27,697 nucleotides of DNA from CAZFMJ01 sp964520045 (GCA_964520045.1 CAZFMJ010000035.1:1-27697); one strand, 5' to 3'. Positions 1-7,676 are shown, numbered from the stretch's first letter. Notes: generated from the letters alone by a model not told the origin. A program made the numbers and translations.

Positions 1-342
1 GCGATAGCTTATTCAAGATATCAGCGTTATGGAAGACGCAAGGTAGGGCAGGTGCTGGATGAAATCCGCGGGAAAAGCGTTCAATCCGCTCAGCAGCTTG
101 TTTTAATGGTGCCGCGGCGTTCGGCGGAAGTGGTCGGCAAAACAATCATGTCCGCCGCCGCCAATCTTTCCGTAAAATTGGGACAAAAGGTTGATTTAAA
201 TTCCATATGGGTAAAATCCGCATGGGCAGACAAAGGTCCCATGAAACAATTAAAACGTGTTCAACCCGGGCCGCAGGGCAGGGCGATGCCGTTCAAGCGG
301 AAAATGTGTCATATAACAGTGGTTGTGACCGATAATAAATAG
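1..342 (+). CDS. rplV: 50S ribosomal protein L22 (5' end cut off by window)
   Basis: L22 binds 23S rRNA and lines the nascent-peptide exit tunnel with its long beta hairpin. The frame is open from base 1 and reads AIAYSRYQRYGRRKVGQVLD before IRGKSV, which aligns with the conserved L22 start region, so the gene begins upstream of the window. The GTG at 52 is an internal codon and not the start. The C-terminal part has the tunnel-hairpin signature (RVQPGPQGRAMPFKRK) and the family ending ITVVVTD. It is followed by rpsC as in all S10 operons. The 5' truncation comes from the window edge. Confidence 0.95.
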   Translation, partial: AIAYSRYQRYGRRKVGQVLDEIRGKSVQSAQQLVLMVPRRSAEVVGKTIMSAAANLSVKLGQKVDLNSIWVKSAWADKGPMKQLKRVQPGPQGRAMPFKRKMCHITVVVTDNK

Positions 343-372
343 GGAGGACAAGGATTTAAACAGATGGGCTAG
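341..372 (+). promoter_or_regulatory. Shine-Dalgarno region with two-codon ORF before rpsC
   Basis: Right after the rplV stop there is a purine-rich ribosome-binding stretch (AGGGAGGA at 341-348, then AAGGA at 350-354). Nine bases after the AAGGA comes ATG GGC TAG (364-372), a start codon followed by one Gly codon and a stop. The recognised rpsC start at 408 is 36 bases further on and has only a weak purine run before it. The arrangement is visible directly. That it affects rpsC translation is inference. Confidence 0.35.
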
Positions 373-407
373 TCCGGATAAGGCGTCTGTAAGAATCCAA
401 TAAAGAT

Positions 408-1148
408 ATGGGGCATAAGGTTCATCCTAGAGCAATGAGGTTGGGGTATATACAGGACTGGCAGTCAAGATGGTTTTCTCCCAAGAAAATGCCGGCGTTG
501 ATACGCGAAGATTTTGATATCAGGGCAATGGTAAAAGATCGTTTCCGGATGGCGGCTGTGAGCTGGGTGGGAATAGAGAGAGCGGGATCCTATTTGCGGA
601 TTAATATACATACGGCCCGCCCCGGGATAGTTATCGGCAAAAGAGGCACAGATATCGAAACCGTGAGAAACGACATCGAAGCCATGACCGGCAGAAAAAC
701 ATTCGTGAATGTGATTGAGATAAAAAATCCGGAACTTGACGCCCGGCTTGTTTGCGAGGCCGTAGCCCTGCAGTTGGAAAAACGCATCGCTCACCGCAGG
801 GCCATGAAGCGGGCTATCGAGCGCACTTTGTCGGCCGGGGCATTGGGCATAAAGATTATGGTTTCAGGAAGGCTCGGCGGGGCGGAAATTGCCCGCAGGG
901 AATGGCTTAGAGAGGGAAGAATTCCTCTTCACACTCTTTGCGCGGATATTGATTATGGATTTTCCGAGGCCATGACCACTATGGGCAAGATCGGCGTAAA
1001 AGTCTGGATATTTAAAAAAATGCTTTTTGCCAAAACGCCGAAAGAGCTGATGGAAGAGTTTAAAAAGAATAACCCGGACGTTTTTATGGAAACGGAAGCA
1101 AAAAAGGAGCCGGATTCAAATGCTAATGCCGAAAAGAGTCAAATATAG
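408..1148 (+). CDS. rpsC: 30S ribosomal protein S3
   Basis: S3 sits at the mRNA entry channel of the 30S head and has helicase activity on mRNA together with S4 and S5. The protein is 246 residues and starts MGHKVHPRAMRLG, the usual S3 opening (MGxKVHPxxxRLG). The KH domain carries the GxxG loop as GKRG at residues 77-80. The C-terminal domain has SGRLGGAEIAR and GKIGVKVWIF. The last 25 or so residues are a charged, low-complexity tail. The start has a poor ribosome-binding site, while a better one upstream serves a two-codon ORF. The 3' end overlaps rplP by 29 bases. Confidence 0.96.
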   Translation: MGHKVHPRAMRLGYIQDWQSRWFSPKKMPALIREDFDIRAMVKDRFRMAAVSWVGIERAGSYLRINIHTARPGIVIGKRGTDIETVRNDIEAMTGRKTFVNVIEIKNPELDARLVCEAVALQLEKRIAHRRAMKRAIERTLSAGALGIKIMVSGRLGGAEIARREWLREGRIPLHTLCADIDYGFSEAMTTMGKIGVKVWIFKKMLFAKTPKELMEEFKKNNPDVFMETEAKKEPDSNANAEKSQI

Positions 1149-1533
1149 GAAAACCCACAGCGCGCCAAGAATAAAAGGCGTTGCTAAGCGCGGCACTAGT
1201 ATTGCTTTTGGGGAGTATGCACTTAAAGCGCTTGAGCCGAAATGGATAACAGCGCGGCAGATAGAATCAGCCCGTGTTGCGCTGATGAGATGTATTAAAA
1301 AAAAGGGGAAAGTCTGGATAAGGATTTTTCCTGATAAGGCCGTGACTAAGCATCCCGCCGAAACCCGTATGGGTAAAGGAAAGGGAGCGCCCGATCATTG
1401 GGTTGCGGTTGTTAAACCCGGAAGAATTCTTTTTGAACTTGAAGGGCTTACTAAAGAATTAGCTAAGGAAGCTATGATTTTGGCTTCAAGCAAACTCCCG
1501 ATACATACAAAATTTATGTCCCGGGAAGAATAA
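1120..1533 (+). CDS. rplP: 50S ribosomal protein L16
   Basis: L16 organises the tRNA A-site region of the 50S subunit. The 137-residue protein begins MLMPKRVKYRK, matching the family opening MLxPKRxKxRK, and contains the conserved MGKGKGAPDHWVAVV near residues 84-98. Length is normal. The ATG at 1120 is preceded by AAGGAG at 1104-1109 with a good 10-base spacer, so this start is preferred although it lies inside the end of rpsC. The 29-base overlap suggests translational coupling of the two genes, with the S3 tail encoded over the L16 start. Confidence 0.95.
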   Translation: MLMPKRVKYRKTHSAPRIKGVAKRGTSIAFGEYALKALEPKWITARQIESARVALMRCIKKKGKVWIRIFPDKAVTKHPAETRMGKGKGAPDHWVAVVKPGRILFELEGLTKELAKEAMILASSKLPIHTKFMSREE

Positions 1534-1549
1534 GAAAGGCGAAAAATGT

Positions 1550-1789
1550 ATGAAAAAAAAGGACAGAGAGGCTTTAAAAAATCTGTCGGTAGAGGAACTT
1601 AAGGCTGAAATCAGGCATACCAGAGAAAAAAGTTTTCGGCTGAAGTTTAACAGAGCCTCGTCGCCGATAACAAATCCGCTTGAATTGAGGCAGCTGCGCA
1701 GAAAGGCGGCTATGCTTAACACGTATTTAAGGGCGAAGGATATTGAACGCGGCGCCGCTAAAGAGCGCACAGAGGTAAACCAGAAATGA
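1550..1789 (+). CDS. rpmC: 50S ribosomal protein L29
   Basis: L29 binds near the polypeptide exit and contributes to the docking site for trigger factor and SRP. The 79-residue product shows the two-helix pattern: LSVEELKAEIRHTREKSFRLKF, then a loop, then NPLELRQLRRKAAMLNTYLRAKD. It is about 15 residues longer than the E. coli protein, mostly through charged N- and C-terminal extensions. It lies between rplP and rpsQ as in standard spc/S10 order, and its stop overlaps the rpsQ start by four bases (ATGA). Confidence 0.92.
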   Translation: MKKKDREALKNLSVEELKAEIRHTREKSFRLKFNRASSPITNPLELRQLRRKAAMLNTYLRAKDIERGAAKERTEVNQK

Positions 1790-2046
1790 ACAGTGTTGTC
1801 CGTTTAAAAAGAAAAAATCTTACAGGGCTGGTCGTTTCGGATAAAATGAACAAAACCAGAGTTGTGGTTGTGCAGAGAACGGTGCGGGATACTTTTTATG
1901 AGAAAATCCGGCGCAAGAAAAACCGTTTTTATGTTCATGACGAAGGCAATGAATCGCACTCCGGCGATCTTGTCGAGATAATCAGCACGCGGCCCCTTTC
2001 AACTCTTAAAAGATGGCGCATTTCCCGTATTCTGAAAAAGGCTTAG
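1786..2046 (+). CDS. rpsQ: 30S ribosomal protein S17
   Basis: S17 is a primary 16S rRNA-binding protein of the OB-fold type. The 86-residue sequence has the family landmarks LTGLVVSDKMNKTRVVVVQR near the N-terminus, YVHDEGN in the middle and a GDLVEIISTRPLSTLKRW segment at the end (usually GDxVxIxExRPLSKxKxW). It overlaps rpmC by four bases, so it is probably translated by re-initiation. A 96-base gap with no obvious structure follows before rplN, the normal boundary between the S10 and spc operons. Confidence 0.94.
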   Translation: MNSVVRLKRKNLTGLVVSDKMNKTRVVVVQRTVRDTFYEKIRRKKNRFYVHDEGNESHSGDLVEIISTRPLSTLKRWRISRILKKA

Positions 2047-2142
2047 GGATCGTTTTAAACAATTCTTGATGGCCGGCGGGTTTGGGGCGGTGCGATTCTT
2101 AATGTTTTTTTGGAAATTTAGTCTTTAGATGGAGAAGATTTT

Positions 2143-2511
2143 ATGATACAGCTTAGAACCATACTTAATGTCGCGGATAATTCGGGCGCGCGCAAGCTTA
2201 TGTGCTTTAAAGTTTATGGCGGCAGTACGCGAAGATACGCTTTTTTGGGAGATATAATCAGATGTTCAGTGAAAGACGCCATGCCCAAAGCGGCAATAAA
2301 AAAGGGAGAGGTTGTAAGAGCGGTTGTGGTGAGGACAAGGAAAGAGACCAGAAGAAAAGACGGTTCATATGTTCGTTTTGATGACAATGCCGTGTGTGTT
2401 ATTAATGATCAGGGCGAGCCGCGGGGCACCAGGGTGTTCGGGCCCGTTGCAAGGGAACTGCGGGGCAGGAATTTTCTTAAGATTATATCGCTTGCGCCCG
2501 AAGTCGTGTAA
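2143..2511 (+). CDS. rplN: 50S ribosomal protein L14
   Basis: L14 forms part of the 30S-50S interface (bridges B5 and B8). The 122-residue protein opens MIQLRTILNVADNSGARKLMCF, nearly identical to the family consensus, and has RRKDGSYVRFDDNAVCVIND and GTRVFGPVARELR. This is exactly the usual length. A GGAGAAG ribosome-binding site precedes the ATG. It is the first gene of the spc-type segment, and the 96-base gap upstream is where an spc promoter would be expected, although I see no convincing -35/-10 pair. Confidence 0.96.
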   Translation: MIQLRTILNVADNSGARKLMCFKVYGGSTRRYAFLGDIIRCSVKDAMPKAAIKKGEVVRAVVVRTRKETRRKDGSYVRFDDNAVCVINDQGEPRGTRVFGPVARELRGRNFLKIISLAPEVV

Positions 2512-2540
2512 AGTTTATTACAACAGAGGCATGGGATAAT

Positions 2541-2852
2541 ATGCTGCTAATAAAAAAGAAAGATAATGTTATAGTTTTGAGTGGAAAAGATAAAGGAAAG
2601 CGCGGCGAAATAAGAAAGCTTGAGCCCGGCAAAAACCGCGTGATTGTATCCGGAATAAATATAGTTGCAAAACATGCCAGGCCCGCGCAGTCAAAGCCCG
2701 GCGGGATACAAAAAATTGAGGCGGCTTTACACCTATCCAAGGTTGCCTTGCTGTGTCCGAAATGCAATCAGCCTTGCAGGCCGAAGATAGACAAACTGGC
2801 TACGGGAGAAAAAGTGCGGCTTTGCCGGAAATGCGGCGAAGTAATTTTATAG
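2541..2852 (+). CDS. rplX: 50S ribosomal protein L24 with C-terminal Cys pairs
   Basis: L24 is one of the two initiators of 50S assembly. The 103-residue protein has the KOW motif at its N-terminus (IKKKDNVIVLSGKDKGKRGEI), followed by the RVIVSGINIVAKHARP segment. The C-terminal third contains two CxxC pairs (CPKC and CRKC) about 25 residues apart. This zinc-ribbon-like ending is present in many but not all bacterial L24 proteins, and zinc binding is inferred from the spacing. The stop is four bases before the rplE start. Confidence 0.94.
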   Translation: MLLIKKKDNVIVLSGKDKGKRGEIRKLEPGKNRVIVSGINIVAKHARPAQSKPGGIQKIEAALHLSKVALLCPKCNQPCRPKIDKLATGEKVRLCRKCGEVIL

Positions 2853-2856
2853 AGCT

Positions 2857-3468
2857 ATGGAAAACAGCGATAATAAAACAAAAAATGAATCTACGCCGGA
2901 TAATTACCGGCCCAGGCTTAAAGATATTTACTGCGGACAGGTGCGGCCTGCTTTGCTTAAAGAGCTTGACTGCGGTTCCCCCATGGCGGTTCCCCGCCTT
3001 GCCAAGATAGTTATCAATATCGGGGTTAGCGAGGCTAAGGAAAACATCCAGGCGCTTGATCAGGCGAAGGAAGACTTAGCGCTTATCGCGGGGCAGTGCC
3101 CGCAGGTTCGGCGCGCAAAAAAGTCTATATCTAATTTTAAGCTTAGAGGCGGGATGCCGATAGGGTTGCGCGTTACTTTGAGAGGCAGCCGGATGTATGA
3201 ATTTTTAGATAGATTTATATCCACGTCGGTTCCCAGGATACGGGATTTCCAGGGATTCGATCCCAAGGCATTCGACGGCCGCGGTAATTTAAACATAGGC
3301 TTAAAGGAACATTATATTTTTCCGGAAATAAATGTAGAAAAATCGCCTAAGCCCAGAGGCATGAACATAACTTTGGTTACCAATGCGGGGGAAGATAAAT
3401 CAGCGCGGCAGATGCTTGAGCATCTTGGTTTTCCATTCAAAAAAGACGTAGAAAAAAAGTCGAAGTAA
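2857..3468 (+). CDS. rplE: 50S ribosomal protein L5
   Basis: L5 binds 5S rRNA and contacts P-site tRNA and the 30S head. The 203-residue product carries the conserved core: VPRLAKIVINIGVSEA, RRAKKSISNFKLRGGMPIGLRVTLRG, DRFISTSVPRIRDFQG and LNIGLKEHYIFPEI. It has a polar N-terminal extension of about 18 residues (MENSDNKTKNESTPDNYRP) compared with the usual 180-residue protein. No better internal start was found before the conserved YRPRLKDIY region. It sits between rplX and rpsN, as expected. Confidence 0.95.
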   Translation: MENSDNKTKNESTPDNYRPRLKDIYCGQVRPALLKELDCGSPMAVPRLAKIVINIGVSEAKENIQALDQAKEDLALIAGQCPQVRRAKKSISNFKLRGGMPIGLRVTLRGSRMYEFLDRFISTSVPRIRDFQGFDPKAFDGRGNLNIGLKEHYIFPEINVEKSPKPRGMNITLVTNAGEDKSARQMLEHLGFPFKKDVEKKSK

Positions 3469-3502
3469 TACAATAGCGAAGAATTAAACTCGGGGAATAT
3501 AT

Positions 3503-3688
3503 ATGGCTACAACTGCTTGGACGGCAAAAATGCGGAAACCGCAAAAGTACGCGGTGCGGTTTCACAATCGGTGCCAAATTTGCGGGCGCTCCAGGGGGTA
3601 TTACAGAGATTTCGGGATTTGCCGCATTTGCTTGAGAAGCATGGCCCACCAGGGCCTTATTCCCGGCATACGCAAATCAAGCTGGTAA
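3503..3688 (+). CDS. rpsN: 30S ribosomal protein S14, zinc-binding short form
   Basis: S14 stabilises the head of the 30S subunit. This is the short 61-residue form, with a zinc site made by C24, C27, C40 and C43 (CQIC and CRIC). The conserved ending LRSMAHQGLIPGIRKSSW is intact. The long Zn-independent form would be about 100 residues, so the cell depends on zinc for this copy. It is separated from rpsH by an unusual 144-base gap that holds an inverted-repeat element. Confidence 0.95.
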   Translation: MATTAWTAKMRKPQKYAVRFHNRCQICGRSRGYYRDFGICRICLRSMAHQGLIPGIRKSSW

Positions 3689-3691
3689 TAA

Positions 3692-3799
3692 GTTATAAGC
3701 GATAAGCGGTAAGGGACAAGCGGAGAAATGAAGAAACAGAAAACCAATATTCGGATAAAGATGTTAAATTTTTATAACTTACTGCTTAAAACTTATAAC
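3692..3799 (+). repeat. Family C hairpin element with 22-bp inverted ends, between rpsN and rpsH
   Basis: The left arm at 3692-3713 reads GTTATAAGCGATAAGCGGTAAG. The reverse complement of 3778-3799 is GTTATAAGTTTTAAGCAGTAAG, so 18 of 22 positions match. About 64 bases of A/T-rich sequence lie between the arms. The element fills almost the whole gap between two ribosomal genes that are normally a few bases apart. It looks like a small non-autonomous inverted-repeat element or an RNA hairpin in the operon transcript. No coding potential was seen. Confidence 0.6.
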
Positions 3800-3832
3800 G
3801 CACAACCTACAGTTTAGGTAAGGAGTAGTTTT

Positions 3833-4225
3833 ATGGATCCTATAGCGGATTTTTTAACAAGAATAAGAAATGCCAACAGCAAAAAGAATGACCGTGTGGA
3901 TGTTCCTTTTTCAAAAATCAAGCTGAATATCGCAAAAATTATGAAAGACGAAGGGTTTATAGCCAATTATAAATCCCTTTATACCGACAATAGGCGCGGG
4001 ACAATAAGAGTTTTTCTTAAATATACCCTTGAAAAAGAAGCGATTATAAAAGGATTGCGCAGGATTTCAAAGCCAGGGCGGAGGGTATACCGGCCGTGCA
4101 AAGAAATGATTCCGGTGCGGGGAGCGTTCGGCGTATCCATACTTTCAACTTCTCAGGGCATTATGACCGACGCGCAGGCTAAGGAAAAAATGGTGGGGGG
4201 AGAAATTCTTTGCCAGATATGGTAA
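3833..4225 (+). CDS. rpsH: 30S ribosomal protein S8
   Basis: S8 binds the central domain of 16S rRNA and in many bacteria also represses the spc operon by binding its mRNA. The 130-residue protein begins MDPIADFLTRIRNANSKKN, the standard opening, and ends with VSILSTSQGIMTDAQAKEKMVGGEILCQIW, which has the STSxGIMTxxxA signature. An AAGGAG ribosome-binding site precedes the ATG. The upstream gap with the family C hairpin separates it from rpsN, which could alter how the downstream half of the operon is expressed (inference). Confidence 0.96.
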   Translation: MDPIADFLTRIRNANSKKNDRVDVPFSKIKLNIAKIMKDEGFIANYKSLYTDNRRGTIRVFLKYTLEKEAIIKGLRRISKPGRRVYRPCKEMIPVRGAFGVSILSTSQGIMTDAQAKEKMVGGEILCQIW

Positions 4226-4240
4226 AGGGTTGCTAAATAT

Positions 4241-4834
4241 ATGAGCCGAATAGGAAAAAATCCGATAAATGTGCCCGATAAAGTAAAGGTTGGAATTAAG
4301 GATAAAAGCGTCCTTATAGAGGGTCCCTTGGGCAAGATGTCTTATACGGTTCCCGAGGGAATAGCTGTTGACTATAAAGACGGAAAAATTTTTGTTTCGC
4401 GCGAAAATAAGCCGGACTCGAAGGATAATGCCGCCGCCATACATGGAACCAGCCGCGCCAGGCTGGCGAATATCGTGCAGGGAATTACGGCGGGCTTTAC
4501 CAAAATTTTAGAGATACAGGGAGTAGGATTCAGGGGGCAGGTTGAAGGCCGAAAGCTGTCGCTTCAGGTGGGATTTTCGCATCCGGCCATAATCGATATT
4601 CCCGAAGGCATAAAAATGTCGCTGGATCCCAAACAGACTATTCTTACCATAACGGGCATCGACAAAGATGTTGTGGGAGACATTGCGGCGCGGATTAAGC
4701 GGATAAAGCCGCCGGAGCCGTACAAGGGAACCGGCATAAGATATCAAGGTGAGCATATAGCGCGCAAGGCTGGTAAAACCGCCGCGGGAGCAAGCGGAGG
4801 AACCGGGGCCGGAGCCGGCGGCGCGAAAAAATAG
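4241..4834 (+). CDS. rplF: 50S ribosomal protein L6
   Basis: L6 lies near the factor-binding site at the base of the L7/L12 stalk. The protein opens MSRIGKNPINVPDKVKV and has the two repeated L6 domains, the second with GVGFRGQVEGRKLSLQVGFSHP. The usual EPYKGTGIRYQGE motif is followed by RKAGK. After this comes a Gly/Ala-rich tail (residues 180-197, about AAGASGGTGAGAGGAKK) that standard 178-residue L6 proteins lack. The tail is simple-sequence and probably disordered. The start spacing from rpsH is 15 bases. Confidence 0.95.
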   Translation: MSRIGKNPINVPDKVKVGIKDKSVLIEGPLGKMSYTVPEGIAVDYKDGKIFVSRENKPDSKDNAAAIHGTSRARLANIVQGITAGFTKILEIQGVGFRGQVEGRKLSLQVGFSHPAIIDIPEGIKMSLDPKQTILTITGIDKDVVGDIAARIKRIKPPEPYKGTGIRYQGEHIARKAGKTAAGASGGTGAGAGGAKK

Positions 4835-4859
4835 TTTATCCATCTTTTCGGAGGAGTTA

Positions 4860-5222
4860 ATGATTACAAAGCAGGAAAGGTATTGTTTTAGAAAAAAACG
4901 CGTTCGCGGAAAATTGTTTGCCGGCGGAATTTTAAGGCCGAGACTGGCGGTTTACCGAAGCTTGAAATATTTATATGCGCAGATCATCGATGATACAAAG
5001 GGGACCACCTTATCGTCAGTGTCTACGCTGGACAAGGATATTAAAGACAAAATAAAATCAGGCAAAAGCATAGAATCCGCCAAAGTTTTAGGCGAATTTA
5101 TGGCCAAGAAAGCGTTGGCGACAGGCATTAAAGAGGTTTGCTTTGATAGGGCCGGCAGAATTTATCACGGGCGAATCAAAGCTTTTGCCGATGCGGCGAG
5201 GCAGGCAGGGCTTAAATTTTAA
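4860..5222 (+). CDS. rplR: 50S ribosomal protein L18
   Basis: L18 binds 5S rRNA and helps attach it to the large subunit. The 120-residue protein has the family pattern: a basic N-terminus (RKKRVRGKLFAGGILRPRLAVYRSLKYLYAQIIDD), a central SxxxA segment, GEFMAKKALATGIKEVCFDRAG, and the ending YHGRIKAFADAARQAGLKF. Length is usual. It is preceded by GGAGG (AGGAGTTA before the ATG) and lies in the normal place between rplF and rpsE. Confidence 0.95.
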   Translation: MITKQERYCFRKKRVRGKLFAGGILRPRLAVYRSLKYLYAQIIDDTKGTTLSSVSTLDKDIKDKIKSGKSIESAKVLGEFMAKKALATGIKEVCFDRAGRIYHGRIKAFADAARQAGLKF

Positions 5223-5247
5223 ATCAAAAATAAAAGGAGATTAGCGG

Positions 5248-5814
5248 ATGCCGGGTAAATTAAGCAAGCAAAACGATTTTAAGAGAAAAGTGGAGGGGGC
5301 GGCGGTGTCCCCCGGGCCTTTGGATATCAGCGCGTTGCATTTGCCGATTGAGGTTTCTGCGGTAGAAAAAATCACGATAGTTTGTATAAACAGAGTCGCC
5401 AAAGTGGTAAAAGGCGGAAAGCGTTTTTCTTTCAGCGCTTTGGTGGTAGTGGGAGACACAAGAGGCAATGTCGGCGTATCTATCGGCAAGGCCAATGAGG
5501 TTCAGCTGGCGATACAAAAAGCCACTACCCACGCAAAAAAGAACATGATAAAATTCCCTCTTGTTAAAGACACCATTCCGCATGAGATAATCGGAAAATT
5601 CGGAGCCGGCAGGGTTTGGATGAAGCCCGCCGCCCCGGGCAGCGGAGTTATAGCCGGAGGCGGGGTCAGGGCCGTGCTTGAGGCGGGCGGCGTTAAGGAC
5701 GTGCTTACAAAAAGCCTGGGCAGCTCCAATAATTTCAATGTGGTTTACGCCACGATAGAGGCGCTTAAGCAGCTTAAAACAAAAGAAGAAGTGGCCAAAC
5801 TCAGGTCAAAATAA
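5248..5814 (+). CDS. rpsE: 30S ribosomal protein S5
   Basis: S5 takes part in decoding accuracy and mRNA unwinding at the entry channel. The 188-residue protein has the double-stranded-RNA-binding-like N-terminal domain (INRVAKVVKGGKRFSFSALVVVGD, GNVGVSIGKANEV) and the C-terminal domain with GAGRVWMKPAAPGSGVIAGGGVRAVLEAGGVKDVLTKSLGS. The N-terminal extension of about 40 residues before the core is longer than in E. coli. An AAGGAG site precedes the ATG. rplO follows after 30 bases, with no rpmD between them. Confidence 0.95.
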   Translation: MPGKLSKQNDFKRKVEGAAVSPGPLDISALHLPIEVSAVEKITIVCINRVAKVVKGGKRFSFSALVVVGDTRGNVGVSIGKANEVQLAIQKATTHAKKNMIKFPLVKDTIPHEIIGKFGAGRVWMKPAAPGSGVIAGGGVRAVLEAGGVKDVLTKSLGSSNNFNVVYATIEALKQLKTKEEVAKLRSK

Positions 5815-5844
5815 GCGCTGTTAACGTAATAATAGGAAAAATAT

Positions 5845-6318
5845 ATGATCGGACTTAATAATTTACAGCCGAAACCCGGGGCGACGCATTCCAAAAAGCG
5901 GCTCGGTTGCGGGTCTGGATCCGGACACGGCCAAACCTGCACTCGCGGACAAAAAGGGCAAAATTCCACCTCTGGAGGCTCTAAGCCGGCCGGATTTGAA
6001 GGCGGACAGATGCCCCTGCTCAGGCGAATACCCAAGAGCGGTTTCAATAACGTCAGGTTTGCCAATAGGTATGCAAAAGTAAACGTCGGCGCGCTGGGAA
6101 ATTTTTTCGTCGCCGGAAGCGATGTCACCCCGCAGATATTAAGGGATAAGGGCGTGGTAAAAGGAACAAATCCCGTTAAGATTTTAGGGGACGGCGACAT
6201 AACGGTTGCGCTGAAGGTTTCCGCCGATTCTTTTTCCGAAGGCGCCAAAGAAAAAATTGAAAAAGCGGGAGGCACGGTTTCTTTGATCGAGAAAGCGCCT
6301 CGTCGGGAGAAAAAGTAA
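5845..6318 (+). CDS. rplO: 50S ribosomal protein L15
   Basis: L15 is a late-assembly protein of the 50S subunit. The 157-residue protein starts MIGLNNLQPKPGATHSKKRLGCG, followed by the Gly-rich GSGSGHGQTCTRGQKGQNS region and FEGGQMPLLRRIPKSGFNN, which define the family. The ending SFSEGAKEKIEKAGGTVSLIE matches the usual KFSxxAxxxIExAGG motif. It directly follows rpsE because the L30 gene that normally separates them is absent. The secY start is five bases beyond the stop. Confidence 0.95.
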   Translation: MIGLNNLQPKPGATHSKKRLGCGSGSGHGQTCTRGQKGQNSTSGGSKPAGFEGGQMPLLRRIPKSGFNNVRFANRYAKVNVGALGNFFVAGSDVTPQILRDKGVVKGTNPVKILGDGDITVALKVSADSFSEGAKEKIEKAGGTVSLIEKAPRREKK

Positions 6319-6323
6319 ATTAG

Positions 6324-7652
6324 ATGCAATCCATTTCCGATTTATTTAAAATTCAGGATTTGAAAAAACGGGTGATTTTTGTTCTCGTGTCGTTGGCGGT
6401 GTACCGCCTGGGCGCCGCTATCCCGATTCCCGGAATCAACGGGGAGGCGCTGCGTTCGCTGTTTGACGCGCACCGCCAAAGCATCCTTGGTTTTCTGGAT
6501 ATTTTTTCGGGCGGAGCCTTGGGGCGGTTTTCGATTTTTTCCATGGGAGTTATGCCGTATATTAACTCTTCCATTATTATGAGTCTTCTGCAGGGGGCGC
6601 ATGTTATTCCTTATCTGGACCGGCTTAGCAAGGAAGGAGAACTCGGCAGGCGGAAGATAAATCAGATCACGAGGTTTCTGACGTTATTCCTCGCGGCTTT
6701 CCAATCTTTCGGGCTTACAATGGCTATTTCAAAAATGCCGACGCCCGGAAATATTCCCATTGTCGTTAATCCCACCGCGGCATTTTATTTCGTGACCGTT
6801 CTTACTCTTACGACCGGCACCATTTTTGTCATGTGGCTCGGCGAGCAGATAACGGAACGAGGCATAGGCAACGGCATATCTCTCATAATATTCGCCGGAA
6901 TAGTCGACAGACTTCCCAGCGCGGCGATGAATATGATAAAGCTTATACAGCTGGAGGAAATAAATCTGCTGAGCGCGCTTTTTATCGTGGCCCTGGTAAT
7001 AGCGATAATCGGTTTTGTGATTTGGGTCGAGACCGCGCAGAGAAAAATACCGGTTCAATACGCCAAACGCGTCGTCGGGCGAAAAGTTTACGGGGGGGCA
7101 AGCACATATCTTCCTCTTAAGGTCGATCAGTCGGGGGTCATAGCGGTTATATTCGCGGTTTCCCTGCTTACGGTTCCGATGACCTTTGGTCAATTTAATC
7201 CATCCTCCGTCGTGGCCCAAAAAATAAACGCATGGCTTTCGCCGTCCAATTGGGTATATCAGACGGCTTATGTGGGATTGATTATTTTCTTTTGTTATTT
7301 TTATAATTCCGTCAGCATCAACCCCAAGGATTTGGCCGAGAACATGAAGAAGTGGGGAGGGTTCATACCGGGAATCCGGCCGGGCGACCCCACCGCAGCC
7401 CATATAGAATGGATTTTAAACCGGATTACGCTCGGGGGGGCGCTTTTTGTTTCCGCTATCGCGGTTCTGCCCTCGTATATGCAGACTAAATTTAATGTGC
7501 CCTTTTATTTCGGAGGAACAGCGCTGCTTATAGTCGTGGGCGTCGCGCTGGATACGATGGGCCAGCTTGAGGCGCATCTTATAATGCGTAATTATGAGGG
7601 TTTTTCAAAACGCGGCAAGATTAAAGGCCGGTGGTTTAACGTAGGGTCGTAA
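6324..7652 (+). CDS. secY: Protein translocase subunit SecY
   Basis: SecY is the ten-helix membrane channel of the Sec translocon. The 442-residue protein begins with DLFKIQDLKKRVIFVLVSLAVYRLGAAIPIPGI, and the plug-side region FSGGALGRFSIFSMGVMPYINSSIIM matches the family closely. The cytoplasmic loop between helices 6 and 7 has TAQRKIPVQYAKRVVGR, and the C-terminal loop has NPKDLAENMKKWGGFIPGIRPG, both involved in ribosome and SecA contact. Repeated hydrophobic segments of about 20 residues are visible throughout. It sits between rplO and adk as in most spc operons. Confidence 0.96.
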   Translation: MQSISDLFKIQDLKKRVIFVLVSLAVYRLGAAIPIPGINGEALRSLFDAHRQSILGFLDIFSGGALGRFSIFSMGVMPYINSSIIMSLLQGAHVIPYLDRLSKEGELGRRKINQITRFLTLFLAAFQSFGLTMAISKMPTPGNIPIVVNPTAAFYFVTVLTLTTGTIFVMWLGEQITERGIGNGISLIIFAGIVDRLPSAAMNMIKLIQLEEINLLSALFIVALVIAIIGFVIWVETAQRKIPVQYAKRVVGRKVYGGASTYLPLKVDQSGVIAVIFAVSLLTVPMTFGQFNPSSVVAQKINAWLSPSNWVYQTAYVGLIIFFCYFYNSVSINPKDLAENMKKWGGFIPGIRPGDPTAAHIEWILNRITLGGALFVSAIAVLPSYMQTKFNVPFYFGGTALLIVVGVALDTMGQLEAHLIMRNYEGFSKRGKIKGRWFNVGS

Positions 7653-7676
7653 ATATTCGATGCAAACGGCGGGTTT

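Noticed and set aside
6729..7403. - strand ORF of 224 residues opposite secY.
   Set aside because: It is antisense to conserved SecY sequence and has no recognisable motif.
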